Shown here one piece after another: positions 22,789-30,769 of a stretch of DNA of 64,000 nt (positions are counted from its first letter, which is position 1; each line of letters opens with the position of its first letter). The notes below the pieces were generated by a model, which was given only the letters and a program-made list of their open reading frames with translations, did no database searches and was not told where the DNA came from. A program made the translations under genes and the position numbers. Source of the DNA: an uncultured Clostridia bacterium (GTDB lineage: Bacteria > Bacillota > Clostridia > Peptostreptococcales > Anaerovoracaceae); NCBI GenBank assembly GCA_947302715.1, contig CAMYVY010000007.1:24998-88997 (forward strand). The letters run 5' to 3'.

Positions 22789-24051
22789 CTATACCGTCAA
22801 GAGAGCACGTTCAAGGTCTTCTATTATATCTTCCACGTTTTCAAGTCCCACCGAGAACCTTACCATCCCCGCATTTATCCCCGCAAGTTCAAGCTGCTCG
22901 TCCGTTAGCTGTCTATGCGTTTCACTGGCCGGGTGAAGCACGCAAGTCCTTATGTCCGCGACGTGGACTTCATTAGATGCAAGGTCAAGGCTGTCCATGA
23001 ATTTAGTCGCAGCCTCTCTGCCGCCCTTGATGACGAAGGAGATTACTCCACTTGCACCCTTAAGATATTTTTTAAAGAGTTCATGTTGCTTGTCTCCGGG
23101 AAGAGCCGGGTAGTTCACGCTTTCGACCTTGTCGGAATTGGAAAGATATTCTGCCACCTTAAGCGCGTTTTCACAGTATTTCGGCATCCTTATCGCGAGC
23201 GTTTCCAGCCCGAGATTTAGAAGGAAAGCAGAATGCGCAGCAGGATAGCAGCCAAAGTCCCTCATAAGCTGCATTCTGGCCTTTATGATATAGGCCATCT
23301 TGCCGTAAGCTTCCGTATACACTATTCCGTGATACGATTCATCAGGCTCGGTAAATTCAGGGAAGTTGCCATTTGCCCAATCAAAGTTTCCGCTGTCGAC
23401 AATTACGCCACCACCCTGAACTGCATGTCCATCCATATACTTGGTGGTGGAATGAGTTATGATGTCAACTCCGAATTCAAACGGCTTGCATAGAATCGGC
23501 GTCGCGAAGGTATTATCCACGATTAGCGGAACGCCATGTGAATGGGCAGCCTTTGCGAATTTTTCTATATCAAGAACGGTGAGAGCAGGATTCGCAATCG
23601 TTTCTCCAAATACCGCCTTGGTGTTTGGTTTAAATGCTTTATCAAGATCCTCTTCGCTGATATCTCCCGGAACCATGATGCATTCAATTCCAAGCTTCTT
23701 AAGCGTAACGGCAAAGAGGTTTATCGTGCCACCATATATTTCACCCGAAGAAACAATGCTGTCTCCGGCTTGACATATATTTAAAATCGCAAGCAAATTT
23801 GCAGCCTGTCCCGATGATGTACACATCGCACCTATTCCACCTTCAAGTGCAGCAATCTTTTCTTCGACAGCCATGACTGTAGGGTTTGCAAATCGGGAAT
23901 AGATTAGTGCCTTTGTCGGATCATCAAAGACCGCTGCAACCTCTTCGGTTGAATCAAAGACGTATGTGGTACTCTGAACTATCGGTACCACCCTCGGTTC
24001 AGAATTCTTTGGTGTATAGCCTGCATGCAGACATTTGGTTTCGTCTCTCAT
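22789..24051 (-). CDS. metY: O-acetylhomoserine sulfhydrylase (PLP enzyme)
   Basis: A 420-residue Cys/Met-metabolism PLP enzyme. Visible: YSRFANPTVMAVEEKIAALEGG, SSGQAANLLA, SGEIYGGTINLF, the aspartate region VDNTFATPILCKPFEFGVDI, the PLP lysine in ITHSTTKYMDGH, and C-terminal SVGLENVEDIIEDL. The long form with the CYPAAHSAFLLNLGLETL segment is typical of O-acetylhomoserine sulfhydrylase rather than cystathionine gamma-synthase. It makes homocysteine from O-acetylhomoserine and sulfide, using the product of the MetA part of the fusion at 52.2 kb. The start at 24051 follows GAGGAG by 11 nt. A TATAAT lies at 24085-24090; no S-box or T-box was seen. Confidence 0.93.
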   Translation of the reverse strand: MRDETKCLHAGYTPKNSEPRVVPIVQSTTYVFDSTEEVAAVFDDPTKALIYSRFANPTVMAVEEKIAALEGGIGAMCTSSGQAANLLAILNICQAGDSIVSSGEIYGGTINLFAVTLKKLGIECIMVPGDISEEDLDKAFKPNTKAVFGETIANPALTVLDIEKFAKAAHSHGVPLIVDNTFATPILCKPFEFGVDIITHSTTKYMDGHAVQGGGVIVDSGNFDWANGNFPEFTEPDESYHGIVYTEAYGKMAYIIKARMQLMRDFGCYPAAHSAFLLNLGLETLAIRMPKYCENALKVAEYLSNSDKVESVNYPALPGDKQHELFKKYLKGASGVISFVIKGGREAATKFMDSLDLASNEVHVADIRTCVLHPASETHRQLTDEQLELAGINAGMVRFSVGLENVEDIIEDLERALLTV

Positions 24052-24177
24052 TTTGATATTTGCTCCTCTCAATTATTTCTACATATTATATCACTATTTC
24101 TGCGTTTTAATATACACAAAAACTATGCTTTATTTCTTAATAAACTTAATACAAACTACTACATTTTGATGTTTAGT

Positions 24178-24296
24178 CTTAAGAAACTTTAGATGGAATA
24201 TATTAGCAAACCTCTATTTTTAAACGTTTTCTATTGACTTTTTGATTTATATGGGCTAATATGGACGAGGTTTTTTCTTAAGAACTCTTAAGAAAC
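24178..24296 (+). promoter_or_regulatory. Promoter and CTTAAGAA repeats of the 3D-domain gene
   Basis: TTGACT (24234-24239), 17-nt spacer, TAATAT (24257-24262). Three copies of a CTTAAGAA motif surround it: TCTTAAGAAAC at 24177-24187, and CTTAAGAACT + CTTAAGAAAC back to back at 24277-24296, downstream of the -10 and just before the ribosome-binding site. The core is palindromic (TTCTTAAGAA). The same motif recurs upstream of the NlpC/P60 gene. Confidence 0.6.
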
Positions 24297-24310
24297 GAGG
24301 TGATAAAATA

Positions 24311-25066
24311 ATGAATATATACAAAAACCGTTCGCGGAAGGGGCCGCTGATAGCTACAGTGCTCGGAGCGACCGCCCTTATAAGCGGAGGCATTCTGGCT
24401 TGGGGTTATGCCCCGGAGGCCATCGCCGATACGGACTTCGGAATCTTCCGGGCTGAGCCGGAGGCGGAGATAGTGAAAACCCTCGCCTATAGCGGCTCGG
24501 TATCCGACAGCATCTCAGCAGAGACAGTCTTGATGGAGAAATCCGATATCAAGCTACAGATTGCAGATTATGTCGGCGAACCAGAGGAAGTAACTCCCGC
24601 CCCAGAAGAAGAGCTCATCGAGACAACGGACGAGGTTTCTGAAGAAGAGTATTCCGAAGAATACGTAGTCTCCGAAGAATCGCCCGAAGAGTATGAGGCT
24701 TCCGAAGAATACGAAGAAGTTTCCGACGAAGCTGAATTATACGAAGAGGTAATCGAAGAAGAGCCCCAAGAAACCACACAGGACAACGGCGAATTCAGTT
24801 ACAGCGAGGCGTTCACGTGTACAGCCTACGCCTATGTCGCAGGAGGATATGGAGCTTCCGGTAATCCCGCAGTTGTCGGTACAGTAGCTGTGGATCCCTC
24901 CATAATCCCTCTGGGAACAAGACTCTACATCGAAGGCTACGGCTACGCGGTGGCCAACGATACCGGAGGTAATATTATAGGATATACTTTGGACCTGGTA
25001 ATGGACACCGAAGCCGAATGCTATCAATGGGGCGTTAGAACAGTAACAGTATATGTACTGGATTAG
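24311..25066 (+). CDS. Secreted 3D-domain protein (peptidoglycan-active, RpfB/YocH type)
   Basis: A 251-residue secreted protein: N-terminal basic segment and hydrophobic signal/anchor (about 12-35), a very acidic Glu/Tyr/Ser-rich linker (about 90-160, SEESPEEYEASEEYEE), and a C-terminal 3D domain (about 165-251). The domain is recognised by FTCTAYAY, GTVAVDPSIIPLGTRLYI and ANDTGGNIIGYTLDLVMDT, which carry the three aspartates that name the family and form the MltA-like active site. 3D proteins act on peptidoglycan glycan strands. The start follows a clear GAGGTG site. The gene is monocistronic, with its own promoter and a strong terminator at 25091. The E/Y-rich linker resembles those of the NlpC/P60 protein at 48.4 kb. 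Confidence 0.88.
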   Translation: MNIYKNRSRKGPLIATVLGATALISGGILAWGYAPEAIADTDFGIFRAEPEAEIVKTLAYSGSVSDSISAETVLMEKSDIKLQIADYVGEPEEVTPAPEEELIETTDEVSEEEYSEEYVVSEESPEEYEASEEYEEVSDEAELYEEVIEEEPQETTQDNGEFSYSEAFTCTAYAYVAGGYGASGNPAVVGTVAVDPSIIPLGTRLYIEGYGYAVANDTGGNIIGYTLDLVMDTEAECYQWGVRTVTVYVLD

Positions 25067-25090
25067 TAAAGAGTAAAGAGTAAAGAATAA

Positions 25091-25130
25091 AGAAGAAGTG
25101 CTCCCCCCTCGGGAGCACTTCTTCTTTTTT
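25091..25130 (+). terminator. Terminator of the 3D-domain gene
   Basis: Perfect stem GAAGAAGTGCTCCC / GGGAGCACTTCTTC with loop CCCTC and T6 on the plus strand; A-rich on the other side, so it can also serve the convergent sortase-like gene. Confidence 0.93.
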
Positions 25131-25194
25131 ATCTAAGCATTCTCTATATTTATTAGGCTTTAGGATTGTTTTGGGGAAACTATCCGATGAATCA

Positions 25195-25236
25195 AGTTGT
25201 TAGTTGTTAGTTGTTAGTTGTTAGTTGTTAGTTGTT
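25195..25236. repeat. Six perfect copies of GTTGTTA
   Basis: 7-bp tandem microsatellite in the gap between two convergent genes, just after the stop of the minus-strand gene. Confidence 0.9.
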
Positions 25237-25270
25237 ATTTGTTTTTGTATATTTAGTAGAGCGTTTTCTA

Positions 25271-26236
25271 TTAAATTGCTACTCCGTAGTGAAGTGTGTT
25301 TACTCCGTCGATGCAGTACTGAACGATTACTGCGTTTTCAGAACCTGTTCTCAGCATTGTCCAAGCGTCCATAACTCCCTTTGTTGTGTTGAATGTGATG
25401 CTTGCGAAGCTGCCTGCGCCCTGCTTGATTTCTCTAATCTGATAATCTTGATATCCTTCGTCGTTGGAAAGTCTTACGATGGATCCAACCTTGAGGCCTG
25501 CTACGTGGCTCATTGCTCCAGGATTGTGACCTGCGAAGTACTTAACACCCTGTGTCATGTCTGCTGTTGGGTAGCATACGATGTTGTTAGCGTCGATAAC
25601 TGCCTGAAGCTTATTGATATCTCTGAATGTGCTGTCGCCTACGAGTGTGATGGCTTTTCTATTTCCGGAAGCTGTTCCGAGGTACTTTGCGTTTACGTCC
25701 TTAAGTGTCTTAACTGTTTCTGTCTGTACTGTAGCTGCTGCTGTTGCTGTTGTTCCAAACTGTACTGTTACTCCGTCAGCGGATGCTGCTGCTGTAGCAG
25801 CGTCGATTGTCTTTACTTCATTGTTGGTAGCAGATGCGGTTGCTGTTGAAGCAATCTCAGCTTCCATTTCGAGTTCATCAGCTTCTACGAACTCTTCAGC
25901 TGTCTCAACGTTTCCCTCAACGATTTCTTCAACTTCTTCTTCCTCAACCTGAGCTGCAGTTGCGATTGCAGGAGCTGCGATAACAGTTTCTACAACTTCG
26001 ACTTCGTAAGCAGTTCCTGTAGCCCCCTCTACTACAGGCTCTACTGTAGCGACGGTCTTGTTGTTAACTGCCATTGCCTTCTCTGCGAAAGCTTCTGCAT
26101 TGAACTCAGCTGTTCTTTCATTTGTTCCTACTGCTTTTTCGGAAGCCTGTGTTACTACTCCGAATGTTACGAAGAGTGCTACGGCTATCATTACTATTGT
26201 TGTTACTCTTGCGATTGTGTTCATCATGTTCTTCAT
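25271..26236 (-). CDS. Secreted Ala/Val/Glu-rich protein with sortase-like C-terminal domain
   Basis: A 321-residue protein with a clear signal peptide (about 1-31), a long Ala/Val/Glu-rich low-complexity region (about 35-175), and a compact C-terminal domain (about 185-321). The domain reads like a sortase: a strand then YFAGHNPG (candidate catalytic His), LKVGSIVRLSNDEGYQDYQI (typical sortase strand pair), and VIVQYCIDG (candidate TLxTC-like Cys). The usual arginine after the Cys is not obvious; NTLHYGVAI has His/Tyr there. It could be an unusual secreted sortase or a non-catalytic relative. The GGGGAGG site and ATG at 26236 are strong. No LPXTG protein was seen in the window. The fold call is inference from short motifs. 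Confidence 0.55.
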   Translation of the reverse strand: MKNMMNTIARVTTIVMIAVALFVTFGVVTQASEKAVGTNERTAEFNAEAFAEKAMAVNNKTVATVEPVVEGATGTAYEVEVVETVIAAPAIATAAQVEEEEVEEIVEGNVETAEEFVEADELEMEAEIASTATASATNNEVKTIDAATAAASADGVTVQFGTTATAAATVQTETVKTLKDVNAKYLGTASGNRKAITLVGDSTFRDINKLQAVIDANNIVCYPTADMTQGVKYFAGHNPGAMSHVAGLKVGSIVRLSNDEGYQDYQIREIKQGAGSFASITFNTTKGVMDAWTMLRTGSENAVIVQYCIDGVNTLHYGVAI

Positions 26237-26579
26237 CGTTTTGTCCTCCCCATTTGGACTGCTTAGATAATTCCTTTTTCCTTTGTTTCGAAAGTGTTAC
26301 GAATTTGTTTTGTTTGTGTTATCCTTTCGACACCATTATGTTACCATAAAAATCACACTTTGGTAGCAATAATTTTAAAAATAACACTTTTTTCACACGT
26401 TGCTTTTTATTGAACCGTAATAGGTTCGTTATTTTATACATTAACTCTTAAATATATTGGAATTACATGATATTTTATCGCATAGTTTTATAATCACATT
26501 AGGGTAACACTAATAAATTGTGTTACTTTATCGTGAAATTGTGTTACTTTAATGTGAAATTAGTTATAAAACTGTTACC

Positions 26580-26686
26580 AAACAACATAAAACAACATTT
26601 TCGTTACGTTAGTGTTACTTTTTATGTTACTATCGATATTTATCGTTGATATTTAAACATTTCAACAATGTTGTTTTATGTTGTTT
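26580..26686. repeat. 20-bp perfect inverted repeat
   Basis: Arms 26580-26599 and 26667-26686 are exact reverse complements (each with two AACAACAT units); the 67-bp centre holds three GTTAC motifs. Confidence 0.9.
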
Positions 26687-26825
26687 TAGCTTGAAAACAC
26701 CTATTTTTACCCTAAAAACGACGGTTTTGTGTTACTGTTACCCCTACGTTATCCGTTACTGTCTTGACATAACGCAGTTATAAATATGTTACTTTTTAAT
26801 TACTTTTGTGTTACTAAAAAACGAA

Positions 26826-26849
26826 AAAACGTTGGAATTCCAACGTTTT
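26826..26849. repeat. 24-bp perfect palindrome
   Basis: Uninterrupted dyad centred on GGAATTCC, bounded by AAAA and TTTT. It could be a bidirectional terminator-like hairpin or a dimeric protein site. Confidence 0.85.
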
Positions 26850-26944
26850 GCACCACCCGGTTGCTAACAGTCACACTTTGCTAACAAAAATATCATCTGT
26901 CATACAAAAGTACTATAATCTTCAACAACTATTTTCAACAAACC

Positions 26945-27292
26945 CTCAAAGCCTTATATTTCAAGGCTTACAGCGATTTTAAAAAATGTTGACACCTGTC
27001 CAAAAGTATGATTACACCATTTTTTCGTATTTTTACAATCGCTACAACCCTTTATTTTCAACGTTTTCAGCGAATCATTAAATTATTTATACATTTATTA
27101 TTTGCAAAACCAAATCATATACGCCTTTATTTTCAACCGATACAGCGTTTATAGGTTGTAAAATTATATATTTTTTATTGCAACATAATCGCTGCAACCC
27201 TTTATTATCAAGGATTACAGGCTCTCTACCAGTATAAAAATTTTAATAAAATAATAGCGCCGTATCCGCAAACCCTTGCAAATACAGCGCTA
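26945..27292. repeat. Periodic array of degenerate CCTT-N7-AAGG dyads (75-bp period)
   Basis: The element ATCGCTRCAACCCTT-N7-AA(C/G)G...ACAGCG recurs with its CCTT at 26952, 27049, 27124, 27199 and 27274. The last four are exactly 75 bp apart; the first is 97 bp away. About 30-35 bp are conserved per unit and the ~40-bp spacers are AT-rich and unrelated. Confidence 0.75.
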
Positions 27293-27371
27293 CAGCCATC
27301 GCATTTTTACTTGTTGACAGCAATATTTTATATGCTTTTGCAGTCATTTTCTTATGATATCATCCGCAAAT

Positions 27372-27540
27372 GTTACTTTTAGCGTTACTTTGTTACTTTC
27401 AGTGTTACTTTTTCTGTTACTGTTACTCCAAAAACCGTTACTCCGTTACTTTTTCCGTTACTGTTACTCAAAAAAACGTTACTCCGTTACTTTTTCCGTT
27501 ACTGTTACTCAGAAAAACGTTACTCCGTTACTGTTACTCA
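27372..27540. repeat. GTTAC-rich tandem repeat with a 41-bp unit
   Basis: 17 GTTAC motifs in about 170 bp. 27440-27480 and 27481-27521 are two 41-bp copies differing at one base, followed by a partial copy; the upstream part is more degenerate. Confidence 0.9.
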
Positions 27541-27558
27541 AGTCGAGTCCAGCCGCCT

Positions 27559-28908
27559 TTATCCATAAACGAGCTTCTGGAGAACCGCGTTTGCGATTGG
27601 AGCAGCCACATATTGACCGCTCCCCGCATTCTCTACAGTAACCACGAAGGCGTAGGGATGATCCGGGTCAAGAAGGAATCCTGCAAATGTGGCATTCGGC
27701 TCCTTGCCTTCCACCTCGCCCGTTCCCGTCTTTGCTCCAATCGATAGGTCCGGGAAGTTCTCCTGGCCGTAGGTTCGTTCTACATTATATATCATCATGT
27801 TTGCAAGGCGATTTGCCGTTTCCTCATTCAGCATTTGGCCTGTGCTCTCCACCTGCGCCAGTCCAATCTGCTCCAGTATGGCCGAAGAAGAAATCATTCT
27901 CGGCACTGCAGCCTTTCCTCCATTAGCTATTGCACCCATGTAAATCATCATCGAGCACGGATTCAGTTCATCCTCAAACTGGCCGACCCCGGCCCAGCCT
28001 AAATTGATTGGAACCTCGTCGGGGAACGAAAAACTACCCGCTACGTTCCTGAATCCTCCCATATCATATACCTTGGTTAGTCCGAGAGCATCGACATATT
28101 CATCCAGAACATCACCACCGAGAGACTCCGCAATCACAGAGAATGCGCAGTTGCAAGAGCAGGCCAGAGCCTCCTCCAAATCCAATTCTCCATGCGCCTC
28201 CATGCACGTCACATATTCTCCGTCGACTTCCCTCTCACCTTCACAATAGTACGAAAACCCGTCAGGACCATAATAATCAAGTGCAGCAGCGGCCGTTACA
28301 GTCTTGAAAATTGAACCCGGTGTCAATGTGGCAGACAAAAATCTGTTCAAATATATACCGCTCGTATCGCCTTCCTCCACCTCGGGAGGATCATATGGAT
28401 CAAATCCCGGCCTACTGACCAAGCAAAGAATCTCGCCCGTCTTATAATTGTAAACACCAACAGAACCCGCTTCGTAATCTGCCAGCCACTGATAGGCTAT
28501 ACTACAGGCATCCGCATCAAGCGTAAGCTTCAAATCCTCGTTCTGTCCCTTTAATTTGTACGTACCGGTAACCAGATTATATCCGATTAGCTTGCTCCTA
28601 TAAGCGGAAAGCGCCGAAGTGGAGATATTTCCCCTGTTGTCACCAACCGCATGTATGGTTCCTACCCTTATATAATAGTCATCATTATATATCGGCCCAT
28701 CAGAAGTGTTCTCCACGAGAAGCGTCCCATCCCTATCATATACAGCGCCGCTCGTCAAACCATACCCGGAGTAAAGGTTTTGATTGCCATAGAACGTCGC
28801 CCATTCCGCACCGTGAACGACAAATCTATAGACGAATACTCCAAGTCCCAGGAACAAGATCGCCGCAAGGACCAATCCCAATAATGCCCTTCTCTCCATC
28901 CTACGCAT
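27559..28908 (-). CDS. Class B penicillin-binding protein (PbpA/FtsI-like transpeptidase)
   Basis: A 449-residue single-pass membrane transpeptidase: N-terminal cytoplasmic RRMERR, one transmembrane helix (about 8-28), a short N-terminal domain, then the penicillin-binding domain with catalytic SxxK (PGSIFKTV), SxN (CSCNCAF) and KTG (IGAKTGTGEVEG). Its shortness and its position next to a RodA/FtsW-type polymerase resemble actinobacterial PbpA. It crosslinks peptidoglycan made by the partner SEDS protein. The start at 28908 has an ideal AGGAGG 6 nt upstream and overlaps the upstream stop by 8 bp, so the two are translationally coupled. Whether it serves elongation or division cannot be told. 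Confidence 0.92.
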   Translation of the reverse strand: MRRMERRALLGLVLAAILFLGLGVFVYRFVVHGAEWATFYGNQNLYSGYGLTSGAVYDRDGTLLVENTSDGPIYNDDYYIRVGTIHAVGDNRGNISTSALSAYRSKLIGYNLVTGTYKLKGQNEDLKLTLDADACSIAYQWLADYEAGSVGVYNYKTGEILCLVSRPGFDPYDPPEVEEGDTSGIYLNRFLSATLTPGSIFKTVTAAAALDYYGPDGFSYYCEGEREVDGEYVTCMEAHGELDLEEALACSCNCAFSVIAESLGGDVLDEYVDALGLTKVYDMGGFRNVAGSFSFPDEVPINLGWAGVGQFEDELNPCSMMIYMGAIANGGKAAVPRMISSSAILEQIGLAQVESTGQMLNEETANRLANMMIYNVERTYGQENFPDLSIGAKTGTGEVEGKEPNATFAGFLLDPDHPYAFVVTVENAGSGQYVAAPIANAVLQKLVYG

Positions 28909-30742
28909 AGATTGCCTCCTGTACCCTTTGTTCTTTTACCGCCATCGACGCCCCTTGCCTGTTGTCTGCCGCCTTCACAAAAGCCAACATCCCCCACGAC
29001 GCAATCATGCTGGTTCCTCCCGTAGAAAGGAAGGGGAATGTGACGCCCGTGAGCGGGAACAAATCCACCGAGCCGAATAGATTGAGTATGGTCTGGAACA
29101 GGAACAAGGCCATCGCCGAGCATGCCGCTATAGTATAGAAGGTAGATCTACCATTCATTATCGTTCTAAATGCGAATATAGAAAGCGTAATTACGGAAAG
29201 GACCGTCATTACGGCGATAATCAATCCCCATTCCTCACTAACAAAGCCGAAGACCAGGTCCGTCTCAGATGCAGCGATGTATTTAAGCCATCCATTTCCG
29301 GCGCCTACTCCAACAAGGCCGCCGCTCGCCGCAGCCGACATCGTCCTCGTCTGCTGATAGCCACCTGCGTCCGCATATTCCCAAACATGTCCCCATGTGG
29401 AGAATCTCGCCGCAACGTGGGATTTAAATCTTAGAATCATCAAGCCACCAACAAAGGCAACACCGACAACCAGAATAAGCTTTGTGAAGTCCCCTTCTCT
29501 CATGAACGATATAACGAGGAAGGTCACAAAGAATATCATCGCAGTACCGAAGTCGTTCATAAGAGCCAGGCATCCAAAACAGAATAGAGAAAACCCCATA
29601 AAGATAAGCGTATTCTTTTTCTCCATCAATTCATCAAGAGTCGCAGCGCCAACCCATATATATGCGAGCTTCACAAGTTCAGACGGTTGAACTGATACAC
29701 CGGCTATTACAACCCAGTTGTTGGCGCCATAGATACTCCTCGCAAAGATCATCGTAAAGACCAGCGCAACACCGCCGAGTACATATAGGTACTTCCTTAC
29801 CGCCTTTGTTCGCTCCAGGTTCCTCATGAACCAGCACATTCCTACAAACAAAACCACGCCCATAACAACAGTAACGAATTGTTTGAGCACACCGTTGGGG
29901 TATTTGCTGGATGTAACCGCTAGGCTTAAGGTGCATATGAAGAATGCAATCATCTCCACGTCAAAGCCCCTTTGATGGAAGGTCCTTAGGCCTATCGTAT
30001 AAACCCACATCGTGATTGCGAGGCCGAAAAAAGCCACGGGAATTTGTGAACTGAATTCATCTCCAAGAGAAACCTTCAGCTGAACTACGGTCATGAATTG
30101 AAACAGAGTAAGAGCAAGGAGCGAAAGCCACGGAGAAAGAAGAAATGTCTCTCTCTTTCTCATTGCTCTGTTGTTTCTTTGCTCCTCCAAGCTGACCGGG
30201 AAAATAGTGCATACCGAATCTCCCATATAGATTCTGTCACCGGGCTCAACATGCTTCGATTCCCCGGCACGCAAGATATCGTTTCCAATCTTGGTTCCGT
30301 TGCTCGAACCAGCGTCCATGAACTTCCAATTCCCATAGTCATCACGAGTTAACGTCCCTTGGGTTCTTGATACCGACTGGTCGTTCACCCTCAGGTCAGA
30401 TCTCTTGGAGCGACCGACAGAGTTTTCCCAGTGCGTAATCGGGACGTTAATTCCCGAATCGCTCCTTCCACCGAAGATTCTATCGTCCACTTCGTAGCCG
30501 TCAGAATCGTAAGTTGGAACTTTGCTTATATTGAAATAAGCAAAGACTTCAGGCGTGCTTCGTCCTGCCAGCAGCGAAGCAATCGCTTTTGTAAGAATAA
30601 AAAGGGCGAGCAAGATAAAAATCCATCTTGCAATCGCCGTGTAAATCAAGCCGGCGCCCTCCAAACCGGAAAATCCGAAGAATTCAAGGACGCTTTGAAA
30701 CCAAAGTCCAATCTTGGTAATAATCTCTATTACAATATCCAT
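28901..30742 (-). CDS. FHA domain fused to RodA/FtsW-type SEDS glycosyltransferase
   Basis: A 613-residue membrane protein. One N-terminal helix (about 34-58), then a cytoplasmic FHA domain (about 85-180) with the phosphothreonine-binding signature VGRSKRSDLRVND...SVSRTQGTL...GSSNGTKIG, then about ten membrane helices of the SEDS family (about 195-595), including MNDFGTAMIFF and FVSEEWGLIIAV (the Asp and Glu positions of the catalytic loop) and the PLTGVTFPFLSTGGTSM signature. SEDS proteins polymerise lipid II with a class B PBP, here encoded immediately downstream. The fused FHA domain implies control by a Ser/Thr kinase such as a PASTA kinase, not found in this window. The start has an AGGGGATT site. 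Adjacent but separate FHA, RodA and PbpA genes exist in actinobacteria. Confidence 0.92.
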   Translation of the reverse strand: MDIVIEIITKIGLWFQSVLEFFGFSGLEGAGLIYTAIARWIFILLALFILTKAIASLLAGRSTPEVFAYFNISKVPTYDSDGYEVDDRIFGGRSDSGINVPITHWENSVGRSKRSDLRVNDQSVSRTQGTLTRDDYGNWKFMDAGSSNGTKIGNDILRAGESKHVEPGDRIYMGDSVCTIFPVSLEEQRNNRAMRKRETFLLSPWLSLLALTLFQFMTVVQLKVSLGDEFSSQIPVAFFGLAITMWVYTIGLRTFHQRGFDVEMIAFFICTLSLAVTSSKYPNGVLKQFVTVVMGVVLFVGMCWFMRNLERTKAVRKYLYVLGGVALVFTMIFARSIYGANNWVVIAGVSVQPSELVKLAYIWVGAATLDELMEKKNTLIFMGFSLFCFGCLALMNDFGTAMIFFVTFLVISFMREGDFTKLILVVGVAFVGGLMILRFKSHVAARFSTWGHVWEYADAGGYQQTRTMSAAASGGLVGVGAGNGWLKYIAASETDLVFGFVSEEWGLIIAVMTVLSVITLSIFAFRTIMNGRSTFYTIAACSAMALFLFQTILNLFGSVDLFPLTGVTFPFLSTGGTSMIASWGMLAFVKAADNRQGASMAVKEQRVQEAIYA

Positions 30743-30769
30743 AATCCCCTGTCAACTTTCTATGCCCGA

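Larger units (their letters stand above)
26237..27558. other. 1.3-kb AT-rich non-coding tract with repeats and dyads
   Basis: No plausible gene on either strand. It contains 13 scattered GTTAC motifs in 26290-26820, a 20-bp perfect inverted repeat, a 24-bp perfect palindrome, a 75-bp periodic array (26.95-27.29 kb) and a dense GTTAC tandem repeat (27.37-27.54 kb), each listed separately. I found no TTATCCACA-type DnaA boxes, so I do not call an origin. Confidence 0.8.

Noticed and set aside
26945..27292. CRISPR-like array (regular 75-bp spacing)
   Set aside because: The repeats are too degenerate and the spacers too AT-rich, and no cas genes are in the window.
26237..27558. Replication origin (oriC) in the AT-rich tract
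   Set aside because: No DnaA boxes of the TTATCCACA type, no dnaA, dnaN or rpmH nearby. Repeats alone are not enough.
27370..27747. Plus-strand ORF with Thr/Val/Leu/Tyr repeats
   Set aside because: Product of the GTTAC satellite running antisense into the PBP gene; no start signals.
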